NCBI GenBank assembly: GCA_936943315.1
Contig: CAKZJM010000349.1
Location: 1 to 7,089, forward strand
Direction of reading: 5' to 3'
Length of the DNA: 7,089 bases
Source of the DNA: an uncultured Methylophilus sp.
GTDB taxonomy: Bacteria; Pseudomonadota; Gammaproteobacteria; Burkholderiales; Methylophilaceae
Of the stretch, positions 1-5,340 are shown in pieces; positions within the stretch are counted from its first letter, which is position 1, and each line of letters opens with the position of its first letter. The notes beneath the pieces were generated by a model that was given only the letters and a program-made list of their open reading frames with translations, had not been told where the DNA came from and did no database searches. A program made the translations under genes and the position numbers.

Positions 1-251
1 TGCGGCCTGCGGCTGGCCATCCACCACAGGGCCATGCATTCCAGCAACTGGATGTGATTGCCAATGACAGGCCAGGCCTATTGGCCAGCATGGCGCAGAT
101 ATTCCTCAAACATGGCATTGAATTACACAATGCCAAGATCAACACGCTGGGCAGCCGGGTCGAAGACAGCTTTCTGATTTCTGCCTGCGATGGCCAGCCG
201 ATCAGCGACACGCAAAGTGCAGACCTCACCGAGGCCTTGACCGGGCTTTAG
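1..251 (+). CDS. glnD: GlnD C-terminal end (PII uridylyltransferase/uridylyl-removing enzyme), 5' truncated by the window
   Basis: This is the last 82 or so codons of an open frame that runs in from the window edge (first full codon at base 3, TAG stop at 249-251). The visible peptide is an ACT domain: LDVIANDRPGLLASMAQIF, then an HGIELHNAKINTLG strand-turn and RVEDSFLI, which matches the second ACT repeat ending GlnD proteins. GlnD is the bifunctional nitrogen sensor that uridylylates PII proteins when glutamine is low and deuridylylates them when it is high; the C-terminal ACT pair binds glutamine. The catalytic nucleotidyltransferase and HD domains lie outside the window. The GTG at 54 is an internal valine codon, since the ACT domain continues upstream of it. 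The next gene converges on it only 14 bases downstream, with no obvious terminator between. Another ACT-domain tail is possible, but the RVED..LI ending is typical of GlnD. Confidence 0.88.
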   Translation, partial: RPAAGHPPQGHAFQQLDVIANDRPGLLASMAQIFLKHGIELHNAKINTLGSRVEDSFLISACDGQPISDTQSADLTEALTGL

Positions 252-265
252 AGGGCCTTTAACGG

Positions 266-538
266 CTACTCAAAATGATAATGTTTGCGTAGCGGCTTTT
301 TCACGTCCCAAACGCAATCCAGCCCGGTAGCAAACGTCACCAGGTCACCTGCAGCAAAACTCACCGGCTCACCCCCCTTAGGCGTCACCGTGACCTCCCC
401 TTCCAGAATATAGGCAATTTCAGTACTGCTATACTGCCAGGAGAAGGTAGACACCTCTTTGGACCAGGTAGGCCATTGCTTAACGCCCAGTTCGCTTAAA
501 CGCGCTGGCGTGGGTTTCTCAACAATAATGGCTGACAT
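266..538 (-). CDS. Small single-domain cupin, TM1112-like (Cupin_3/DUF861 family), copy 1
   Basis: A 90-residue protein that is essentially one cupin barrel. Its WPTWSKEVSTFSW segment (residues 22-34), YILEGEVTVTP (43-53), GDLVTF (64-69) and C-terminal RKHYHF (84-89) follow the Thermotoga TM1112-type cupin pattern almost throughout; that family has a known fold but no settled function. The classical HxH metal-binding motif of cupins is absent, so a normal metallo-oxygenase role is unlikely. I chose the ATG at 536-538: GGAG at 545-548 lies 6 bases before it, whereas an ATG four codons upstream (548-550) has no ribosome binding site and overlaps that GGAG. The chosen start also aligns with the start of the paralogue at 5026-5301. 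The gene converges on glnD and is divergent from the phosphotransferase. Cytoplasmic, with no signal peptide. Confidence 0.85.
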   Translation of the reverse strand: MSAIIVEKPTPARLSELGVKQWPTWSKEVSTFSWQYSSTEIAYILEGEVTVTPKGGEPVSFAAGDLVTFATGLDCVWDVKKPLRKHYHFE

Positions 539-607
539 GTCGTTCTCCATTTTGATAGGTTAAAGATATTTTAATCACCAAGATGCACCGAGCACAACGT
601 TGCCAAT

Positions 608-624
608 GTGTGAGAGATTCACAC
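608..624. promoter_or_regulatory. Perfect inverted repeat in divergent spacer, possible operator
   Basis: GTGTGA and TCACAC form a perfect 6-bp inverted repeat around a 5-base centre (GAGAT), midway in the 119-base (551-669) spacer between the divergent cupin and phosphotransferase genes. It resembles half-sites of CRP-family regulators (TGTGA...TCACA), but the spacer is 5 rather than 6 bases, so a different dimeric regulator is as likely. No regulator can be named. The site could serve either gene. Confidence 0.35.
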
Positions 625-626
625 CG

Positions 627-657
627 CTGTCAATCAAAGGGTCTGATGCCTTAAAAT
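627..657 (+). promoter_or_regulatory. Weak candidate promoter for the phosphotransferase
   Basis: TAAAAT at 652-657 is a 5-of-6 match to the -10 consensus. The best -35-like hexamer, CTGTCA at 627-632, lies 19 bases upstream, which is longer than ideal. The start codon is only 12 bases after the -10, so a transcript from here would have a leader of a few bases and no Shine-Dalgarno sequence. Low confidence. Confidence 0.22.
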
Positions 658-669
658 ACAAGCCTGACT

Positions 670-1560
670 ATGTTTACCTATCCTAAACTCACTTCATCCG
701 AACAAGCCAGTTTACCCAAGCTGATTGCTCCCCCAAGCGCTATCCCCAATAAATTTGAAGATAGCACCCATCAGCTTTTTTATTGCCAAACAACCGATGG
801 GGCCATGGTTCTGAAAGTGTGCAATGCGGCGACGATTGAAAAGTCCGCCTTTTGGCGAGGTGCAAACCATTTGTTTGCTGCTGACTTTCCAAACAATTTG
901 GGCGACATCCATTTAACCCACCATTTTCTGGCGAAAAACGGTACGTTAACCGTGCCTGAGTTTATCGCAGCCTGTGCCAACCGCTTCGTAATCACACGTT
1001 TTGTCACGGGGAGAGACCTGGAAACGGAACAGATCGCCGAGCAATGGGCAGTAGCACTCGCCAATCATATCGCACAACTGCACCAATGCACCTACAGCCG
1101 TTGGGGCAAGCTACATGCGCCTCAATTTTCTGCACAGCAATGGGCGAGCCGATTGCACGAGACGCTGAGTTTTTTGGCTGAGCAAGACGACACGCACCTT
1201 GAGGAAGCGTTACTCTCTGAGGTGTTAACGCAGGCCACCAATATTAATGAAACCGAATTTGTACCAGTGATGCTGGATCTGCGTTGGGATCAATTCCGTG
1301 ATTGCGAATCGAGTGCTGACGATACCGATCCCCTTGCACTGATTGACCTCGATGCCTTTGTGATTGCCCCGCGCGCGTTGGATTTGATACTGCTTGAATA
1401 TGTTTTATCGCCAATGCAATGGGCGCGATTTAAACAACACTATACGCAAACGCACGCCTGGCCCGATCTCGCTGCACAGAAAGCTTGTTACCAGTTACTG
1501 CTATTTTTAATGAATGTGCTGGGTGAGCGCGATTTGGCGAAATGGATGCAGCGCATATAA
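670..1560 (+). CDS. Degenerate APH/choline-kinase-fold phosphotransferase, function unknown (possible thiamine kinase-like)
   Basis: A 296-residue protein with the outline of the aminoglycoside phosphotransferase fold. Visible parts are a small N-lobe with VLKV carrying a candidate ATP-binding Lys49, a hinge-like FVITRFVTGRDLE (106-118), a helix ending LANHIAQLHQC (130-140), a catalytic-loop segment MLDLRWDQF (201-209), and LALIDLDAFVIAPRALDL (222-239) with a candidate Mg-binding Asp226 or Asp228. The usual loop is HxDxxxxN; here the Asp is kept (D203) but the His is Met201 and the Asn is Gln208, so activity is uncertain. The ATG at 670 is the first ATG after an in-frame stop at 652-654; there is no clear ribosome binding site. 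The gene converges with the thiamine operon, leaving 17 bases between stop codons. Related folds include ThiK thiamine kinase, homoserine kinase and choline kinase. The thiamine link rests only on position. Confidence 0.6.
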   Translation: MFTYPKLTSSEQASLPKLIAPPSAIPNKFEDSTHQLFYCQTTDGAMVLKVCNAATIEKSAFWRGANHLFAADFPNNLGDIHLTHHFLAKNGTLTVPEFIAACANRFVITRFVTGRDLETEQIAEQWAVALANHIAQLHQCTYSRWGKLHAPQFSAQQWASRLHETLSFLAEQDDTHLEEALLSEVLTQATNINETEFVPVMLDLRWDQFRDCESSADDTDPLALIDLDAFVIAPRALDLILLEYVLSPMQWARFKQHYTQTHAWPDLAAQKACYQLLLFLMNVLGERDLAKWMQRI

Positions 1561-1577
1561 AACGCTACCCTGCCCGA

Positions 1578-2198
1578 TTAAGTCTGTTGTTGCCGGTAAA
1601 GCTTCACCCAACTGATAAAACCGGCAACCGCCAGGACAGTATTCAACACAAATAGCACAGCCGTCGCGTAATAGCCTGTTTGTACATACAACAGCGTGGC
1701 AGCACCATCAATCACCGCCCAATACAGCCAGTTTTCCAATACTTTCCTGGCGATCAACCATGTATTCATTACAGAAAACACGGTGGTATACGCATCCAGC
1801 ACCGGGCTTTGTGATTGGCCAGTCTTTTGCAAATAAGCGCTCACCAGGGCACTCACCGCAACACCCACCGCAATAAACGCCACATGCCTGAGCCAAGGCC
1901 AGCGGCTGATGCTTAATGTGTCTGTTTGTGTGCCGTGTTGATGCCACACCCAAAAGCCATAAATGGCCATACCCATATAATAAAAATTGAGGAATGCCTG
2001 CATGGGCAGCTGGTCATTCCAAAAGAGCACGGTGTAGACCAGTGTGCTAAAGAAAGCGAACGGCCAGCACCACTGAGACTCTTTAGCCGCCAGCAGAATA
2101 TAAGCAACGCCCATTAAAGCAGCGGCGATTTCCCAGTGAGACATCTGATGAAATGCGTTCAGGATGGCTTGATAGAGATCTTGGTTCATGGCTAGCAC
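1578..2198 (-). CDS. pnuT: PnuC/PnuT-family inner-membrane vitamin transporter, probably for thiamine
   Basis: A hydrophobic protein of about 203-206 residues with some seven membrane segments (roughly 21-37, 44-60, 66-86, 103-122, 133-150, 157-172 and 176-198). Hallmarks of the PnuC family are the aromatic NFYYMGMAIYGFWVW run (71-85) and the C-terminal half with DAYTT (135-139), ENWLYW (155-160), a following Asp at 164, and the closing GFISWVK. PnuC-type carriers facilitate diffusion of a vitamin that is then trapped by phosphorylation; PnuC carries nicotinamide riboside, PnuT carries thiamine. I assign thiamine from context, because this is the last gene of a TPP-riboswitch operon after a thiamine-binding protein. 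The start is either GTG at 2196-2198 or ATG at 2187-2189, three codons later; neither has a good Shine-Dalgarno sequence. The gap to the upstream gene is 42-51 bases. Symbol by inference. Confidence 0.85.
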   Translation of the reverse strand: MLAMNQDLYQAILNAFHQMSHWEIAAALMGVAYILLAAKESQWCWPFAFFSTLVYTVLFWNDQLPMQAFLNFYYMGMAIYGFWVWHQHGTQTDTLSISRWPWLRHVAFIAVGVAVSALVSAYLQKTGQSQSPVLDAYTTVFSVMNTWLIARKVLENWLYWAVIDGAATLLYVQTGYYATAVLFVLNTVLAVAGFISWVKLYRQQQT

Positions 2199-2240
2199 AC
2201 AGCAAATATGTTAACAACCTTGCACACAAAACATGGCGGG

Positions 2241-2501
2241 TTAAACATCCACCACATCCGCCCGGTCTGTGCCGATAAACTTCATGACAAAGACGCTATG
2301 CGGCAGCGCGTTAAACACCGCCTCCATTTCGCCATCTAGGCAATCCATCACATCGCGATACTCACCAAACACTTGTGTCGCCAAGCTATTGCGCTTGACC
2401 ACCAGGTTCTTATTGGCTTCGAGCTTGTTAATAAATTCCAAAATGGGTTCTACATACCCTTCGGTTAAGGGGTACAAACTAATATCGACTGAGATACGCA
2501 T
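2241..2501 (-). CDS. Thiamine-binding protein, YkoF/MTH1187-type ferredoxin-like domain
   Basis: An 86-residue protein whose whole length matches the small MTH1187/YkoF-type domain: an ISVDISLYPL first strand (3-12), a helix around EPILEFINKLEA (18-29), TQVFGEY (42-48), a second helix (50-65) and a closing VFVMKFIG strand (70-77). Proteins of this group bind thiamine or its pyrimidine part, as in the HMP/thiamine-binding YkoF of Bacillus. There is no signal peptide, so it should be cytoplasmic, perhaps buffering or handing over imported thiamine. GGAG at 2507-2510 sits 5 bases before the ATG, a strong ribosome binding site. It lies between the TonB receptor (47-base gap, no terminator) and the PnuT-like permease, so it should share their riboswitch-controlled transcript. 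That position supports the thiamine assignment independently of the sequence. Confidence 0.88.
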   Translation of the reverse strand: MRISVDISLYPLTEGYVEPILEFINKLEANKNLVVKRNSLATQVFGEYRDVMDCLDGEMEAVFNALPHSVFVMKFIGTDRADVVDV

Positions 2502-2548
2502 ATCAACTCCAGCATAGATAAATCAGAAAAGGAAAGTACGATCTTGGT

Positions 2549-4645
2549 TTAAAAATCGTAAGTCACTGTGACGCCAGCGACGCGTGGCTGACCGTACTGA
2601 ATGTATTTTTCAGAAACCGTGTAGTTATTTGCAGGGTTGTTAGCAAAGTAAAATCCTCGGGTCGCATAATCTTTGTCAAATAAATTCCTTACCCAACCAC
2701 GAACCTTCCAATGCTTGTCATACTTATAATCCACGCTTGCATTCACGAGCGCATAAGCATTAGATTTTGCATTATGACTGTCTGAAAAATAAAAATCGTC
2801 TTTACCTTCTACGTTTGCACGCAACGTCAAGTTTTCATTCGCATAGAACTCAGAACCTAAGTTGAAGGTATATCTGGGAGCGTTTGCCACTTGGCGGCCA
2901 TCGAAACTCACTCCGTTTGAAATATGGTTTTTAAACTTGGCATCTAGCAGACCCAATGAGCCGAGGATGCGCAGTTTTTCTGTGGCAAACCAGTCAAAAC
3001 TTGCTTCCAAACCTTGATGAGTCGCATTTGAAGCATTGTTAATATAGTCTAAGAATGTGCCATTACTGAGTGCTTTGGATGCCTTGATTTGGGCATCATT
3101 TCGCTCTGTGCGGAATACCGACAATGTGGTGATTAAGGTTTTGTCCAGCCAACTGGATTTAATACCCGTCTCGATACTGACGTTGTATTCTTGCTTGATA
3201 TTGCGTTGTTCACTGTTCAGCCGTCCATCATTATTCACACCACCCGCCTTAAAGCCACGCGACAATGTTGCGTAAAGCAAATGGTCTTCTTTGGCTTGAT
3301 AGTTCAATCCAACTTTGCCACCGAACAGGTTTTCATTCACAGAAGTGTTATCGATATTCACCAGATTAAAAGCATCATCGTATCCAGTTGCATCAGATAA
3401 AGTGGCCTTAAAATGCTCAAGACGCAGACCATTCACTAACGTTAACTTTTCAGTTAGGTAAGTATCTAATTGACCAAATATCGCAGTATTGTCGGTTTCG
3501 TAATGACCACCCGAGTTGGGATCAGTGTAATAATTGGAATTGATTTGAAAGTTTTCTTTTTGGTTATAGTGAAATAAACCAACTGTCCAATCTGTCGTGC
3601 CCCCAAAAATTCGACCTGGTTTATCAGAGAGTGCACGTAGTTCAAAAGAGTAATTCTCACGCTTTCGGTTAAAGCTCTCAAAATAATCTGGTGCGACAGC
3701 GGTCCAGTCTGCATCGTAGCTGTATAAGACATCTGAATGAAGGTAATTGGCTTGTGATTGAACAATCACTGCATCAGATGCCTGCCAATTAGCTTTTAAC
3801 GCTAGCGCATTCGTTTCTTGGTTATCAGAACCTGGCTGATTCGATCTTGTTTTGCCGCTATTGTCCAACGTAAAGGCATCATAGCCATTGTGAATGTTTA
3901 AATGAAGATAGGTCAAATCTATGGTTAAGGCATCGGTAGCAAGCCACTTTAACTTACCTCGTAACGTGAACTCGTTTTGGTTTTGAGTATCATCGCGACC
4001 TAAATAGACATTCTTAACATATCCATCTGATTGATGGTTATAAATGGCAAGTCTTCCCAACAAAGTATCATCTGCAATCGCGCCGCCCACCGCAAAACCA
4101 ACATTTTGCGTATCATAGTTACCTGCGGCAGACTCAAGGTGCATCTTAAAGTCTTTGGTAGGCTCTTTACTCCGCATGTTAATCGTGCCCGCTAAGCCAG
4201 CGTTACCAAATTTAGTCCCCTGTGGACCCCGTAAAACCTCTACCGAGTCAATATCGAACAGCGTTGCAGCCCCGCCAATACGACTAAAGTCTATGCCATC
4301 GATAATGAGACCCACTGACGGGTTTATCGGAGATGAATACTGACTGTCTTCACCCATGCCGCGTATTTGAAAAAACTGACCACGCGAAGCACCACTGGCA
4401 AACGTAACGTTGGGTGCCAAGTTAAGCACTTCTTCCAAGTGTTGCGCGCCACGTGCTTCGATGGTGTCTTTGTCAATTTCAGTCAAACTCACAGCGGTTT
4501 TTTGTGCCGTTTTTGGTCTATAGTCCGCGCTAACCACAATTTCCGAGAGTTCAACAGCCCTGTTGTCATCCTCTGCGCCCACGACAGGCGTGGTCAGCAA
4601 CAGACCTATTAAAGAGAGCGGTTTGGTAATCGGTTTCAAGATCAT
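2549..4645 (-). CDS. TonB-dependent outer-membrane receptor, probable thiamine receptor under TPP-riboswitch control
   Basis: A 698-residue TonB-dependent transporter when started at the ATG at 4643-4645. Residues 1-24 form a Sec signal peptide (MILKPITKPLSLIGLLLT, cleavage after VVGA). The mature N-terminus carries a TonB-box-like ELSEIVVSA (32-40). A plug domain follows (about 48-160) with FFQIRGMG, VGLIIDGID and the family hallmark VEVLRGPQGTKFG (135-147). The rest is a 22-strand-type barrel ending TYDF with the expected terminal Phe. Such receptors import scarce ligands across the outer membrane using TonB-ExbBD energy. The ligand cannot be read from the protein; thiamine is inferred from the upstream riboswitch and downstream genes. 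The frame is open further upstream to 4720, but that extension crosses the riboswitch leader and lacks a signal peptide at its N-terminus. AAAGG abuts the ATG with no spacing; a TTG at 4637-4639 would have 6 bases. The gene is AT-rich compared with its neighbours. Confidence 0.9.
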   Translation of the reverse strand: MILKPITKPLSLIGLLLTTPVVGAEDDNRAVELSEIVVSADYRPKTAQKTAVSLTEIDKDTIEARGAQHLEEVLNLAPNVTFASGASRGQFFQIRGMGEDSQYSSPINPSVGLIIDGIDFSRIGGAATLFDIDSVEVLRGPQGTKFGNAGLAGTINMRSKEPTKDFKMHLESAAGNYDTQNVGFAVGGAIADDTLLGRLAIYNHQSDGYVKNVYLGRDDTQNQNEFTLRGKLKWLATDALTIDLTYLHLNIHNGYDAFTLDNSGKTRSNQPGSDNQETNALALKANWQASDAVIVQSQANYLHSDVLYSYDADWTAVAPDYFESFNRKRENYSFELRALSDKPGRIFGGTTDWTVGLFHYNQKENFQINSNYYTDPNSGGHYETDNTAIFGQLDTYLTEKLTLVNGLRLEHFKATLSDATGYDDAFNLVNIDNTSVNENLFGGKVGLNYQAKEDHLLYATLSRGFKAGGVNNDGRLNSEQRNIKQEYNVSIETGIKSSWLDKTLITTLSVFRTERNDAQIKASKALSNGTFLDYINNASNATHQGLEASFDWFATEKLRILGSLGLLDAKFKNHISNGVSFDGRQVANAPRYTFNLGSEFYANENLTLRANVEGKDDFYFSDSHNAKSNAYALVNASVDYKYDKHWKVRGWVRNLFDKDYATRGFYFANNPANNYTVSEKYIQYGQPRVAGVTVTYDF

Positions 4646-4671
4646 CCTTTCTATTAAAAACATAAAAAGGA
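4645..4671 (-). promoter_or_regulatory. Shine-Dalgarno-sequestering hairpin (riboswitch expression platform)
   Basis: On the transcript, UCCUUUUUAU (from 4671 down to 4662) pairs with AUAGAAAGGA (4654 down to 4645) in a 10-bp stem containing one G-U pair, with a 7-base loop. The 3' arm contains the AAAGG ribosome binding site and the first base of the ATG start codon, so the folded form should block translation of the receptor. The 5' arm overlaps a segment that can instead pair with the aptamer, which makes the hairpin switchable. Seen directly in the sequence; the regulatory role is inferred. Confidence 0.65.
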
Positions 4672-4675
4672 CAGG
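4667..4675 (-). promoter_or_regulatory. Anti-sequestor segment, complementary to the aptamer 3' end
   Basis: CCUGUCCUU on the transcript (4675 down to 4667) can form nine consecutive pairs, one of them G-U, with AGGGACAGG (4759 down to 4751) at the 3' end of the TPP aptamer. That pairing would use up both the aptamer's P1 closing strand and the 5' arm of the Shine-Dalgarno-hiding hairpin. It would therefore represent the ligand-free, translation-on state. Confidence 0.6.
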
Positions 4676-4699
4676 GGGAGAGTGACAATGACGTGAATA

Positions 4700-4723
4700 G
4701 GTTTGTTGAAGAAGCAACAAACC
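4700..4723 (-). repeat. Perfect 9-bp hairpin in the riboswitch leader
   Basis: GGTTTGTTG and CAACAAACC form a perfect 9-bp inverted repeat around a 6-base loop, between the aptamer and the sequestering hairpin. No U-run follows it on either strand, so it is not a simple intrinsic terminator. It may be a fixed structural element that brings the aptamer 3' end and the anti-sequestor segment close together. Confidence 0.6.
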
Positions 4724-4749
4724 AAAAACATTTGCGTTGTAGATGCTCT

Positions 4750-4834
4750 GCCTGTCCCTACGCCAGCATTATCTGGGTCAGGTTCATTGGGTTTCTCGCG
4801 GATGCAAGATCTCAGGTGTTAGCCACCCCAAGGC
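4750..4834 (-). ncRNA. TPP (THI-box) riboswitch aptamer
   Basis: Read on the minus strand, the 85-base element has the TPP aptamer signatures in order. These are a P1 strand GCCU closed by AGGC at the far end, GGGGU of P2 (paired with ACCC), the invariant CUGAGA (4815-4810), an optional P3a hairpin UCUUGC/GCGAGA, then GAACCUGA, the AUAAUG loop (4772-4767) and GCGUAGGGA. P5 reads CCAG/CUGG where the common form is CUGG/CCAG, a paired swap that keeps the stem. TPP binding normally represses thiamine biosynthesis or transport genes. Here it precedes the TonB receptor operon by about 105 bases. The absence of a U-tract terminator and the presence of a hairpin over the ribosome binding site point to control of translation. 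Confidence 0.96.
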
Positions 4835-4835
4835 G

Positions 4836-4853
4836 TTTGATTTTTCAATCAAA
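4836..4853 (-). repeat. 7-bp hairpin immediately 5' of the aptamer
   Basis: TTTGATT and AATCAAA form a perfect inverted repeat with a four-base loop that reads GAAA on the transcript strand, one base before the P1 stem. If the transcript starts upstream of it, this would be a 5'-end hairpin with a GNRA-type tetraloop, possibly protecting the RNA end or stacking on P1. Confidence 0.4.
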
Positions 4854-4858
4854 GTGAG

Positions 4859-4887
4859 ATTGTATTTTAATATCAACAACTTGGCTA
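4859..4887 (-). promoter_or_regulatory. Candidate sigma-70 promoter of the thiamine operon
   Basis: On the minus strand TACAAT (4864-4859) matches the -10 consensus at five of six positions, and TAGCCA (4887-4882) matches the -35 consensus at four of six, separated by exactly 17 bases. Transcription would start near 4850-4855, just upstream of the aptamer, as expected for a riboswitch leader. Confidence 0.45.
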
Positions 4888-4972
4888 GGGCAGGATGTTG
4901 AATTTGGTTTAAATCTTGAGTGCGCAGGCTTTAAATATCACGCAGGCTGCACAATTCACGAGAGCCAAAAAC
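4888..4972. other. Non-coding spacer between thiamine operon and cupin copy 2 terminator
   Basis: Within the gene-free stretch 4646-5025, the part not taken by the leader, promoter and terminator holds no gene I can support. It contains two direct copies of CGCAGGCT (4923-4930 and 4941-4948), offset by 18 bases and lying upstream of the proposed promoter. Nothing else stands out. Confidence 0.4.
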
Positions 4973-4999
4973 AAAAAACCCTGCAATGCAGGGTTTTTT
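4973..4999 (-). terminator. Rho-independent terminator of cupin copy 2 (works on both strands)
   Basis: A GC-rich 6-bp stem CCCTGC/GCAGGG with a 3-base loop is flanked by six A's on one side and six T's on the other, so it forms an intrinsic terminator in either direction. On the minus strand it lies 26 bases after the cupin stop codon. It isolates the cupin transcript from the thiamine operon promoter. Confidence 0.88.
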
Positions 5000-5025
5000 A
5001 ATTGAATACTGGCTACAACAATCGA

Positions 5026-5301
5026 TTAGAAATGTTTGTAGTGTTTTTTCAATTGTTTAACCACTTCCCACTGGGATTTCAGGCCTTTTGGAAACTCAAC
5101 ATAGTCGCCAGCCTTGATGGTGACAGTGTCGCCGCCTGCTGGAGTCACTTTGAATTCGCCTTCCAATACGTAGGCTTTTTCAGTCGCAGTGAAGTCCAGA
5201 GGGAATTTAGAAGGTGGGCAATCCCAGGTATTCCAGCTTTTTACGCCCAGTTCTTTCAACTTCTCTTCTGACGGGTTATGGTCGATGATGATTTGTGTCA
5301 T
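5026..5301 (-). CDS. Small single-domain cupin, TM1112-like (Cupin_3/DUF861 family), copy 2
   Basis: A 91-residue cupin paralogous to the protein at 266-538. Shared positions include KELGVKSW (16-23), TEKAYVLEGEFKVTP (40-54), GG (56-57), AGDYVEFPKGL (64-74), a Trp-[ED]-Val (78-80) and KKHY (85-88). It has diverged in the segment that reads WSKEVSTFSW in copy 1, here WDCPPSKFPL. Like copy 1 it lacks the HxH metal motif, so the reaction, if any, is unknown. AGGA lies about 7 bases before the ATG, a good ribosome binding site. The gene stands alone between the tRNA-Ser terminator and its own terminator at 4973-4999, so it is probably transcribed separately; I see no strong promoter in the 40 bases before the start. 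Cytoplasmic, with no signal peptide. Family placement is firm; function is open. Confidence 0.85.
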   Translation of the reverse strand: MTQIIIDHNPSEEKLKELGVKSWNTWDCPPSKFPLDFTATEKAYVLEGEFKVTPAGGDTVTIKAGDYVEFPKGLKSQWEVVKQLKKHYKHF

Positions 5302-5340
5302 GACGTTTCCTTAAATATGTAATCAATAAAAACTGCAAAT

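Noticed and set aside
539..550. Upstream ATG for cupin copy 1 at 548-550
   Set aside because: It overlaps the GGAG that serves the ATG at 536-538 and does not align with the paralogue's N-terminus.
608..624. True CRP binding site
   Set aside because: TGTGA and TCACA are separated by 5 bases where CRP sites need 6, so only a generic operator-like repeat is claimed.
3466..3765. 99-codon minus-strand open frame inside the receptor gene
   Set aside because: It lies in another frame of a clear barrel-encoding region with no ribosome binding site or recognisable domain.
4646..4720. Longer receptor reading frame starting at 4720
   Set aside because: The added 25 residues fall in the riboswitch leader, overlap the sequestering hairpin and put a charged stretch ahead of an otherwise normal signal peptide.
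4700..4723. Intrinsic terminator as the riboswitch expression platform
   Set aside because: The stem is perfect but is followed by UAUUCACG rather than a U-run on the minus strand, and by AAAAAC on the plus strand.
5002..5271. 89-codon plus-strand open frame opposite cupin copy 2
   Set aside because: It runs antisense through a well-supported gene and its product resembles no family I know.
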